DNA of 64,000 nucleotides from assembly GCA_010094045.1 (NCBI GenBank), contig ML986718.1, forward strand, positions 62,001-126,000, read 5' to 3'. Source of the stretch: Lojkania enalia (lineage: Eukaryota > Ascomycota > Dothideomycetes > Pleosporales). The stretch's first letter is position 1. Every line of letters starts with the position of its first letter. Under the pieces are notes generated by a model, which was given only the letters and a program-made list of their open reading frames with translations, did no database searches and was not told the origin of the DNA. Below, in pieces: positions 45,948-55,655 of this stretch. The translations under genes were made by a program, and so were the position numbers.

Positions 45948-47912
45948 CTACGCTTTTTGGGACGGATGGGCATAACGTTTCCTCCCACGGCGATTCCACA
46001 ACCAGAGAAATATCGAATTCCCTCCAATGAGCACCAGTATTGATAGCATCGCAATCCATATCTCTTTATGCACAAGCAAGCCGGTACCGGACCCGTGTAG
46101 CTCAACAAAGCATGTGCTGAAGAGCGCCTACACAACAGAGATGCGTCAGCAGGAAGTCATAATCCTAACTCGGAAAATTGAGCAGGATTTGCAGGGTGCA
46201 CTGATGGAGCGATGCACGACTTACAAAAACAAGACTTGCTGGAAGGTAGAACATAGCAATGACTGTAGCGATGCGCATGGTCCGCGAATCGTTATAGGTC
46301 CATTGAGCTATGTCTGCCACTACCTTTTTTCCTTTTGAGTCATTCTCTGCAATCCTTTGAAGCTGGATCCCGTTTTTTTTCATGACGTTCTGATTGCGGA
46401 ATTCGAGAATGGCGTTTATCTGTAAATTCATGGCGTCATTAGATGCACTGAAATGCAAGCAACGTAAAATGCCGTGAAAGAATTGTAGTAGCAAATTCGT
46501 GGGAAATGGAGGATAGAAGTTTCTAGAGGCGTACCATAGACTTAATATCGTTTGATAGATTTAACAGCTCGCTTGACGTTGTCAAGTGACTATAGAGGTC
46601 GTGGGAGATATTGTCAAGCTCTCTAAGAAAGCATTCACCCGATCTGGTAGAAATGCCAGCTTTATCCTGAATGGCTTTAGCAAAGGCAGATATAGTTCTC
46701 ACAGTCGCTTGGGTCCCCTCTAATATCGTTACCACGTGATGCAATTTTCTTCTTAGTGCTTGTACATGCTGACTTAACGCAAAATCGAAGTCGAACTCCT
46801 CTAATGGCTTTTCAAAAGACACTCGCTGGTCCTATAAAATGTCAGTTCAGTATTTCGACTTATTAGCTGTTGGCACCAAAGTAATATTCCAAGCTGGAAG
46901 GGTAGCAATAAGATTTAGAGATTGTCATACTAATGAGAGGAGCTCTGTGCTGATGTAGTCTAAGTATACCCTAAAGGGTATTGTGGTCAGGGAGAGGAGA
47001 CGAAGATGCAAGTTAAGTGGATGCGATACCCTGCAGAGTTTCACCCTATCTACGCTAGAGCTCCATAGCTCGGGAGGTTGCACGATAATCCACGAAGATG
47101 TGGCGTCGCTGAAGTGGTATTTTTGATGCGTAACCGTTTGCCTGCATGACCAAGGGTCTTGAAGGTTTCGTCCGTTCTTCTCGAAATGTCTCAAGTTATA
47201 GCAGATGTCTATGCGCAAGGGTGAGCTCCATATGTATCGTCTTAGACTGGTTTGGTACTCACCATAAGTTAGGTTTGCAGCGTTGTTAGTGCCAGACTGC
47301 TTAGGGGTAGTTGACAATTGAGTGTAGCAGCTCATGAAATGCTCGTCTTTGGGGAAATTCTTTTTTCTCATCCCTTCAACCAAGCTCAAGAATCGTGGTG
47401 TTACTTGAGAATTAGTGCATAGTAGTTGGAACATGCCCAAAGTGATTTTCATGCGGCTCCACGAGTTCGCTCGATGAATGGTGCTGGCGGCTGTTAGGAT
47501 CGGATTCAAGGCATTGTCCGTGTCAAATGTGGCAGATCTAGGGATCGGTTGACTGACATGATCATTGTACTCCTTCTAGACGGTATTTGCTAGCACCGCC
47601 GGGTCATGTTAACCAAGCCCGTTTCTCTAGGCACATGGGAGACGATACATTCAAAATTGATCTAAGCTCATCCAAGCTGGACACGACGACGGCATTCTTC
47701 GTGCAAGAGTGGTCGCATGAAGCCAACTGATACGTAGTTTCAATGGGGATATGCTGGCGCACCTCTACATCGCACGTAGAAGGCTCGGAGACGAAGAGCG
47801 ATGGGGCATTCTGCAATAATCGCGAGCGGTAGAAGGTCAGGTCGTGAGCATCAAGACTGGCGTGGAAGTCCGCAGGGTAGTCCTTGTAGGTATCGAGGGC
47901 GTCACGGCTCAT
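45948..47912 (-). CDS. CorA-like Mg2+ transporter family protein, degenerate signature
   Basis: Six exons assembled by frame: 47912-47649, 47575-47263, 47208-46931, 46831-46535, 46419-46225 and 46127-45948. They encode 508 residues. The N-terminal half has the wording of fungal CorA-like proteins: SWSRMKITLGMFQLLCTNSQV, DICYNLRHFEKNGR, DPWSCRQT, KYHF....WIIVQP. The C-terminal half is a long helix (about residues 285-440) that leads into DSRTMRIATVIAMFYLPASLV and a first membrane segment. A final helix, IWIAMLSILVLIGGNSIFLWLW, ends in a basic tail. The YGMN/GMN ion-selectivity motif of true CorA channels is missing (LFSTCFVEL follows PASLV), as in many fungal members, so ion transport is doubtful. 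Intron 1 and the 46419 acceptor are the least certain joins. The gene is divergent from the next one (614 bp between starts). Confidence 0.8.
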
Positions 47913-48527
47913 TTTTCAAAAGAGCATGTCCTTCATTCACGGAAACGAAGGGATGGTAGTGAGGAATATGAAGCTCGATATTCGATCTGCGATCCGACAT
48001 GGCAGTGTACAGTGGGTGGTGTGGCTGAGCGGCTGAGCAGCTAAGTTAAAGGTGGAAGGTGACTCGCGCGATGGCAACGTTGGAACCTTGCAACCCCGCA
48101 CGCCACGCCTTCCGGTCAAAGGTGGGGCTATCACCTTTTAACTCTTAACCTCAGCAGTTCGAAGGCTAACCTCGAGTCGATCTAGCATCCTCTAAGACTA
48201 AGCTCTAACGTTTCATACCGTCAATGTGCGTCACTACGCGCCTCGTCACGCTCTACGTTCTCCAGCCGGAACTGCGGGCGCTTTTGGCCCGCGAATTCGG
48301 TACCAATTTCTCTGTTAAGGTGGGCATCTCATGCCAAGTATGCCCATTGCCCCACTGATCGACTCAATAGATTTCGGGAGACTACATGGAGGTAGTTGCG
48401 CCGCGAGCTCTCTCTGAGGTACTTCGTATTCCTTTGACCCTGGCACCTTCGGTGTGGCCGACGTCTAACGGCACATAAGCAGGCCGAAATCGATTCCGTC
48501 ACATGGAACAGTTAGGCTATCTACGAC
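47913..48527. promoter_or_regulatory. Divergent promoter region in the accessory island
   Basis: 615 bp between the start codons of the CorA-like gene (-) and the kinase/pseudokinase gene (+). No TATA box recognised. The arrangement allows co-regulation of the two genes; this is inferred from position only. Confidence 0.45.
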
Positions 48528-51500
48528 ATGGCGGCAAGGGAGACTCTTAAGCATATATGGGCTCAGATTGACCTGAACCGAATTTCGTCCACGTCAGGCC
48601 GTTTTTTTGTGACTCAGGCCAGCCTAAAGGGCATCCTTACGGAGTCGGCTATCAACAAGGCTGTAGTAGAGCTAGACTGTGAGCCTGATGACCGCCTTGG
48701 CCTTCCGAGCATAATCCTGAATCGAGGCATCATCATCTTTGCCATCCTTGTGTGGATGCATGAAGAAGACGCTATCACCACATTTCGACATCATGGTGCT
48801 CTTGATAGCAGCCTCCCCCTTCGCGAAGACGAGGCGCAGCTGATTGTGCCGCACTTTGGTATTGCTTTCTCTAGAGAGTACCAGTGGCAGTTTTTGCCCC
48901 ATAAGTTTGAACGCAATGAATATCGAGAAATTGAGCCTTCGAGGATACTCCCATTTGTCTTCGAGGTGGACCAGCCTCTTATTGGCGGATTTGGGACAGT
49001 ATCGAAGCAGCACATCCACCCTCATCTTCAAGACTTTCGCCCCAGCGTGGTAAATATTGTCAAATTCGCATCGATAGAGGCACATCTACTGACCGTAGAA
49101 AAGGAAAAGCCGTTCGTCGTAGTGCGGAAGTGTCTTCGCCTGCTCACCTCTCGTGAACGGTATGATAGCCTCTTCAAGAACGAAAGAGCCTGTTTACGAC
49201 TACTCAACTGCCTCAACCACCCGAATATTGTCCCCCTCCTTTCCTCTTTTACCCAGAATGGACAGCACAACTTTTTGTTTCCCCAATTTGACATGGATCT
49301 AGTTCAATTCTTCAGCAAAGACGATCGCCATGGAAACTTTCGTTGGAACTTCACCTTCTTTTCCGCATTGCATGGTCTAGCCTCAGCGCTTAGCAATGTA
49401 CACAATATTCGCCTGCAAGCCGGGGCGAACGCCATAGATTTTGAAGCATTCGGCTATCATCACGATCTTCGGCCGGCAAATATCTTGGTCAACCAGGAGA
49501 CTTTTGTCCTCGCAGACTTTGGGTTGGGCAAGCTTAAGCCCACAGAAGAGCCATCGACAACAGTCTGGAAATCCGGAGCCGGAGACTATTTGGCCCCTGA
49601 GTGTATGGATCAAAACTTTGTCCACCAACAGGTTGGACGATCTATCGATGTCTGGGCATTCGGGTGCCTTATGGCAGACACAGCAACATATATTTACAAA
49701 GGATCCGATGGATTGCATGAGTTCCGTGATTCGAGACTGAGTGCAGGCCCGCAGAGTAATTGGATGAACAGTTACTTCTTTGACCTGCAAGGCAATCCGA
49801 AATCCAAGGTGAAACAGTGGCTCAATTTTCTCACGGTAGATGACCCACTGAGAGCGGTGAATAAGCCACTATACAACCTTATTCTCCGTGCGCTCACCGG
49901 TCCAAGCCATAAGCGACCAAGGATAGAAGATCTTTGCCATTCTCTTGCCATACTTAGCCTGAAGGCGCATTTTGTTGCCGTTCGCGATGAACTGACCACA
50001 ATTATGGAGATAAATGACGCTCAGAGGCATGGCCCTGCTACTACTATGACGCTTTGGTTTCAGTGCGAGCGATTTAAGGCTTTCGGCAATGTCCTGGGCC
50101 TTGACAAGGCGGAGCTGGATATCGTTCTCCCCGAGGAAGTTGAGAAGCGCCATGAAAAGCTGATTGGATTGATGCTAGATATATTCAACAGGCTATCCAC
50201 ATATCAAGGTGCTGCCAGTGCCCCAACTTCAGTTCCTGAACTCCCCCCTAGCTCTCAAACACATCCAGCATCCTATCTAGTAGATATAGACAGTGAGCAC
50301 ACCATTACTGACGACTTTTTTGAAACGGAATTACGAAAATTACTGGATGAACTTTGGACGCTCTTGCCCAGGTCCGAACTAAAAAGAGTAGAAAGCACCT
50401 GGGTTCGTGCCATGTTGGACACAGACGACGTTTCTCGCCTAGGCAATCTAGAGGAGTCTTTGAGCTTGCAGCCGCAGCCGGTATATCAAGAGGCAGCTTC
50501 GATGGCGGCAATGGCGAGAATCCGCCTTGAGATCAGAGGAAATCCTACAAGCGGCAACGAAGACTTGGAATTCCAAGCTGACGATGTCGAGGAGACTGGT
50601 CAAATCTCGGGTCACTGCACGGGAACCTACAAGGGCAGCATCCCGATTCTCCTCGAGTGGATGTATTACACTCCAGCTTGGGACAATATTCCTGAATGGG
50701 AGCGTGCTGTAGTCATGGGGTACAAGGCCAAAGGATTTAGCATCAGTCCAAAGCCTAAAGGCCTTCGGCTCCTCGATTGTATTGGCTTTTGTGAGCAAAG
50801 CAAAGGCCGTCCGGGCTATGGATTTGCATACCAGATCCCTCAGTCGACAGTACAAGGGGCTCGCGCGTCACCAACCAGTCTACTAAAGCTTCTACTTCAA
50901 TCTGCGAAGCAACTTAAGACAGATCCATACCTCAACCAGCCACTTCTATTCCAGAAGTATCAGCTGGCTTACATGCTTGCCGAGTTTCTGATGGAATTCC
51001 ATATGATCGGCTGGCTCCACGAGAACTTCCATTCCAACAACATCCTGTTCTTCGACGGCCCACCTGACGAGCGAGGCATGAACCCCGCCCGGAGTCAAAT
51101 CCTCAAGAAACCATACGTTGTCGGACTGAACAAGAGTCGTCCGGGAAGCGAGTACTGGCACACAGAGGGTCCATCACAGGAGTCCGATTTTTCCGACTAC
51201 CAACATCCCGATTACATGAACACCAAACGCTTCCAAGCGGAATACGACTACTACAGCCTGGGGCTCGTGCTGCTTGAAATTGGTCTTTGGACTCCCCTTG
51301 CCGCATGGTCACGGAGGCCTGAATATCGCACGTTGAGTCCACACAAGTTTCGAGATACTCTGGTCGATGTCTTCATTCCGCGTTTGGGGCCCCGGATGGG
51401 CGAAGTGTATAGAGATGTGGTGAGGTTGTGTCTAATAACCGAGCTAGTCCCGAATATCCCCGGCGAAGATAATGCAGGAAGGGATCATCGAGCTTTTAGT

Positions 51501-51557
51501 GCATTTGTCGAGGCTGTTGTTGGCCCTCTGGCGAAATTAGCAGAAACTCCTTTATAG
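48528..51557 (+). CDS. Kinase-pseudokinase tandem protein
   Basis: Single exon, 1009 residues. An N-terminal domain of about 140 residues (IILNRGIIIFAILVWMHEED and FGIAFSREYQWQFLPHKF) belongs to large fungal kinase families but has no assigned role. A kinase domain starts at about residue 150 (PLIGGFGTVSKQ), with VVVRKCLR as the likely ATP Lys, HHDLRPANILVN at about residue 310, LADFGLGKL at about 330 and YLAPECM. A helical middle follows. The last 250 residues hold a second kinase-like fold: LAYMLAEFLMEFHMIGWLHE, NFHSNNILFF at about 831-840 where HRD..N would be, and VVGLNKSRPGS in place of DFG. That second module resembles the pseudokinase parts (DUF7580 type) found with HeLo/prion-forming proteins in heterokaryon incompatibility. 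No HeLo domain is seen. Role unknown; signalling or recognition is inferred. Confidence 0.85.
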   Translation: MAARETLKHIWAQIDLNRISSTSGRFFVTQASLKGILTESAINKAVVELDCEPDDRLGLPSIILNRGIIIFAILVWMHEEDAITTFRHHGALDSSLPLREDEAQLIVPHFGIAFSREYQWQFLPHKFERNEYREIEPSRILPFVFEVDQPLIGGFGTVSKQHIHPHLQDFRPSVVNIVKFASIEAHLLTVEKEKPFVVVRKCLRLLTSRERYDSLFKNERACLRLLNCLNHPNIVPLLSSFTQNGQHNFLFPQFDMDLVQFFSKDDRHGNFRWNFTFFSALHGLASALSNVHNIRLQAGANAIDFEAFGYHHDLRPANILVNQETFVLADFGLGKLKPTEEPSTTVWKSGAGDYLAPECMDQNFVHQQVGRSIDVWAFGCLMADTATYIYKGSDGLHEFRDSRLSAGPQSNWMNSYFFDLQGNPKSKVKQWLNFLTVDDPLRAVNKPLYNLILRALTGPSHKRPRIEDLCHSLAILSLKAHFVAVRDELTTIMEINDAQRHGPATTMTLWFQCERFKAFGNVLGLDKAELDIVLPEEVEKRHEKLIGLMLDIFNRLSTYQGAASAPTSVPELPPSSQTHPASYLVDIDSEHTITDDFFETELRKLLDELWTLLPRSELKRVESTWVRAMLDTDDVSRLGNLEESLSLQPQPVYQEAASMAAMARIRLEIRGNPTSGNEDLEFQADDVEETGQISGHCTGTYKGSIPILLEWMYYTPAWDNIPEWERAVVMGYKAKGFSISPKPKGLRLLDCIGFCEQSKGRPGYGFAYQIPQSTVQGARASPTSLLKLLLQSAKQLKTDPYLNQPLLFQKYQLAYMLAEFLMEFHMIGWLHENFHSNNILFFDGPPDERGMNPARSQILKKPYVVGLNKSRPGSEYWHTEGPSQESDFSDYQHPDYMNTKRFQAEYDYYSLGLVLLEIGLWTPLAAWSRRPEYRTLSPHKFRDTLVDVFIPRLGPRMGEVYRDVVRLCLITELVPNIPGEDNAGRDHRAFSAFVEAVVGPLAKLAETPL

Positions 51558-53899
51558 AAATTTAGGGAGTTGAAAATCTGGACGAGGTATTCGAGATCCT
51601 GCTGACCGCGCTGCTGAGCCGGCTGGCTCGCTAAGGCGCAACCCCCCCCCGACCTAGCCCCTTGCCGCCGACCTAGCCGGATATGCCCCGTTCCAGCCCT
51701 CATATATCTCGCAATTTCCATGCCCAAAGCTAAGCCTGCTGCTGATCCCCATCGTACTGTTTGTACTGTTTGTACTGTATTGCTCGCTCGACCCCTATTG
51801 GCCTAGCTGCCGTGGTTGTGCCGCTGACGATGTAATGTTTGCCGTACGTCTCCGTACGCTGCCTCCCTTAGTGGTATGGCCGCTGAGCGGATGGCTGGCG
51901 AACAAGCTGCGTGCTCGCCCTCTACGACGCACTGCAGCCACTATCATGACCGGCCCAGGCAGTGCATATAAAGAGAAGGCGGGGGAGGGAGGGGGAAGAG
52001 AGGGCGCTGCCGCTGCCGCTACCTGAGGATACTGCGTGGGAGTACCTGCCCCCCCTGCAGCGTAGGGACGCGTAGCGTGATCGAGAGCAGTACCCCGACA
52101 AGGGAAGGGATACCCTACTTTACCGCTACTCTGAGGAGGAATTCGAGAGCGTCTGAAGGCGAACGTTTTATATCAAAAGCGGCGGGTTGATAGGGCGAGG
52201 AGCGATGTCTGATATAAATAAGCGAGGAACTACACTAAACCCAAAAGGGGAGTTCCTGGACAGAGATCACTGAGTGGGAGGCCATCCAAATATCTTTGGA
52301 CACGCTTAAATGCCTTATTGATGTATTACTAATTCATGGCTTTATCTTCATTCCTTCATCTTAACTTATTTTCTTTCGTAATTCATTTCTTATGTTCCGA
52401 CATCATCGAACGTGGGAGGAGGCTATTAAATACACTTAGGCACGTTCGAACACCTTTTTCTTGTTCGTGATTTTTTTTTTTTTTTTTTTTATTGCCTCTA
52501 AACAGCAGTCCGATGTGCGAAATTGAGAGGGTTCCAAGCTCACGAGGGCCTCCGCACGACATGTCTCCGCTCGCTCATTCGAGTGACCGAGAGACGATCT
52601 GATTTCCGAGTCCCGGGTCTAGCGTAGGTCATCTATGGAAGATGAACGTGGCTCCCGTAAGCTTAGACAGACAATTTAGACACCGAAATTTTCTACGAAA
52701 ATCTCAGAGAACCTTGAGTCCCGTTTCGAATCGTCAATGGAGTACCCACTAACAGTCGAGTCATGACGATGCCTTCAATTTTAGGGGTAACCCTTGCAGC
52801 CGCGATTGTATTTGCAACCCGGATATCTTACATGGTATTGGAAGGAGAAACGTCAGTATGCATCGTTACCTTGCTCTCAAATAGCGTATAAGCATATCTA
52901 AATATCCTACTGGGCAGAATCAACGAATGTTCGATGTGGCTATGCGCAGCTTGCTTACATACCTTACACGCTGAAACTTCCGTTATCCCCTTGAGAGAGA
53001 GTAGGAGAAACCGGCTCGCTGATAATATATAGACATTTCTGTGTGCGAGATGTGGTGGGTGTTAGAAGAAGATACTTTTGGCGTTATTAGTCGAGTGAAG
53101 GTGTCGGCACGAGACTACGCTTATAGCTGCGTTGAATGCTTCCGAGATGTTGAGGTATCTAGTACTTATGGAGTTAATAAGATAAAAGTGATTCTTAATT
53201 TGAATAGAGCCTGCGATGGGGCTGCGAGGTGTTCAATTGAACTCAACAGTCTCAAGGACAAGGAGTTGCTCCTACCAGAGCAAATAGGTTGTTTGTGCAG
53301 AGACTAGTGGAGCCGAAGAGAGAGGGGGAAAAGAGAAGGCTTGTTGGTCTCAAATATTTTGCGGTCCCATGTTGCTCCGTTGTTTGTGCGAACGAATTTG
53401 ATGTAGCGCGGCTGTTCTCGAGGTGAAGAGGTCAGCACTGACTCTCACCTCGCTCGCCCACACAACAACAAAGTTCCCTTTAACGGTTTCTCCTCTCTCC
53501 TTTCATCTAATTTTCGTTCTCTTTGGCAACATACTCTCCATGAATATGTTCGCTCTTGCTATAGTTATGGAGCTCCCTTCATCTCTCTGCTCGCCCGCCA
53601 GCTTCAATGTCACACCAGCTAGGCCACTCTCGGACACAAATAAAAGCAACTAGGCATATTCGCCACCGAGAAAACACCTCCATTCGCGGATTTTGAGGTG
53701 ATCTGGTTCATTATCGTGTTTCGTCTCAGTCTAAAAAATATATATCTTATTGACTAACGTGCAAATAGAAAGTATGCAGAAGCTTTTAGATTTACCTTAG
53801 CGTCATGTCGCAGGACTTATCGCCCGCATCCGGGATTGGATCGCGGCTGGCTGAGAGATATCATCGCCTCCATCACATCTTTGACGCGCTCGAGTCAAG
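51558..53899. other. Intergenic stretch with repeat relics
   Basis: GC-rich at 51600-52150 and AT-rich afterwards. Contains three tandem TGTACTGTT-like units (about 51755-51779), a poly-T run at about 52470-52490, and a 9-bp inverted pair TCGAACGTG / CACGTTCGA near 52406 and 52440. A frame around 52030-52150 reads EYLPPLQRRDA, a stop, then DREQYPDKGRDTLLYRYSEE, which looks like decayed coding sequence of a mobile element. ORFs at 53041-53307 and 53423-53653 lack motifs. Confidence 0.4.
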
Positions 53900-54315
53900 T
53901 TATATCGGGTAACATAGGGACATGTAGTTGCCTCTGTTAATAGAGCGTTCATCATTTTCGTTTAATTGAAGTGACACGTCCTCCCCACCCAAGGTCGTAA
54001 GGGCTACGGGCCTAGGCTGTCCATACTTATTATCCTGTCCGACTGTTATAACAGACCGGCTAAGACGAATCTTTTGGCTGTAAGCAGAGAGAGAAGCAGG
54101 CTTTCCTCTATGGGAAACTATATGGGACATGAGTTTGATGGCCTTTTTGGGGTTCTCTAGGTAGGAAAGGGCAAATTGGAAAATATATTCTCCTGCATCT
54201 TTACCTTCGTTGAAGAGTTGATGTGCTAATCGCAAACAGGATGTTTGATAGCAAGAAGATGTGAAAGCGCACGTCTCGTCCCAATAGCAATTCAGGTTTA
54301 TCTCTAGCCCCTAAG
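53900..54315 (-). CDS. Possible small gene or exon, unknown function
   Basis: On the minus strand a frame is open from about 54315 down to a TAA at 53900. It reads CYWDETCAFTSSCYQTSCLRL, then AHQLFNEGKDAGEYIFQFAL and SYLENPKKAIKLMSHIV, with a varied, protein-like composition and a Cys-rich start. No ATG begins it; the only usable start codons are GTG/TTG type, or it could be a 3' exon with an acceptor at CTAG near 54312. No domain recognised. Equally it may be the remains of a gene. Confidence 0.35.
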
Positions 54316-55655
54316 CCCGCGCAATTTAAGGGCTGGCCTATAACCACAACTCCTTTGGCACGGACGCTATACTCACAAATCTCACTCTATCCTACCTCTT
54401 CCAACCCGGCTGGACTTGTAAACCATCTCGCTTCCCAATAACAAGATGACCACTTGTCTAGCCCAGATCAGCCATCCCCACTCCAAGAGAAGTAGGCCCT
54501 CCTCGGGTGGTTCTAGGGAGGTAAGTGGTTCTTTTTGATGGTAGGAGTCTTAGAACCATCAAACCCATAGCCAGTATCTCGACCGGGCTTCGCTCTACCC
54601 GGACTGAAGAGACGGAATGCGTTTTTGTAGACTACGATATGTGGGGGATAGACGCTGGTTAAGTTCCATGAAGGTATCAACTACCACTCCATCGTCTCCT
54701 TGTGGAGTATGGGACATTGTTGATACGTTCCTTTGGTGGTTTGCTTAGGCTCAAACATATTTTATGTAGATGAATTACTTGTTTTGTAACCTTGAAAAAT
54801 GTACGACTCGGAGCACTTTGAGGAATCAATTGGGGGACTATGTAGAGGACTATATATATAGACGTTTGAGCACCCCTGTTAGGGGGTGGATCCTCCATAA
54901 CATGATTGTATTTTATTTGAGACGAGTTTGCGAATGAATGCCTTGTAGTTTGAGCGTAGAATATGTTTGCGCGACTTTTTATTATTTAGTTACTCTTCCA
55001 CACAACCCCTCTCCCTCCATTCTCCTACCATCGTACCCATGCCGCAAACCTCCATATCCTAGCTTCAGCCTGCTGAACAGCCTCTATGACCTTTCCTATC
55101 CGCCTCCATTTTCTTAGTACTTCACGCTGGTGTCTACTTCACAAGTACTTCCCTGCACTACCCTTCCCCTCCCACCTCTCCTCTCTATTGCCGTAAAACT
55201 CTATACCTCAGCTTCAGCGGCCTATCCAATCATCAGTCCCTTTCACAACCCCTTCCTTGATCCCACTCCCCCCCGCCATATACTATCTCAGCAAGTACTC
55301 GCACACATGCAGGCCTCATGTCCTTGCACATTACATATCACGATGCATCCTAACCTCACAGCACCATACACAAAGCTTCAATCATCACGTTCCCATTCAT
55401 CTACTCCTACAATGCATATAACCGATCAAAAAAAAAAAAAAAAAAAAACTTTCTTAGCGCCAACCCATGCAATCCCAATTCCATTCCCATTTCCCAATCC
55501 CTAGGCCCATAGTCCCTCAGAAGTATACTCGGAAGGAGCAAGAAATTAAAAAAAAAAAAAACCAAAGAAATTGGGATATCCTTTACATGACTCATGAAAA
55601 CCCATCCAAATAAACTCCAAAACCCCTCCGAAGCCAGTAGACATTACAATCCCAC
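54316..55655. other. Intergenic, no supported gene
   Basis: Pyrimidine-rich sequence and two poly-A runs (about 55429-55448 and 55549-55561) near the 3' end of the following minus-strand gene. No recognisable gene. Confidence 0.5.
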
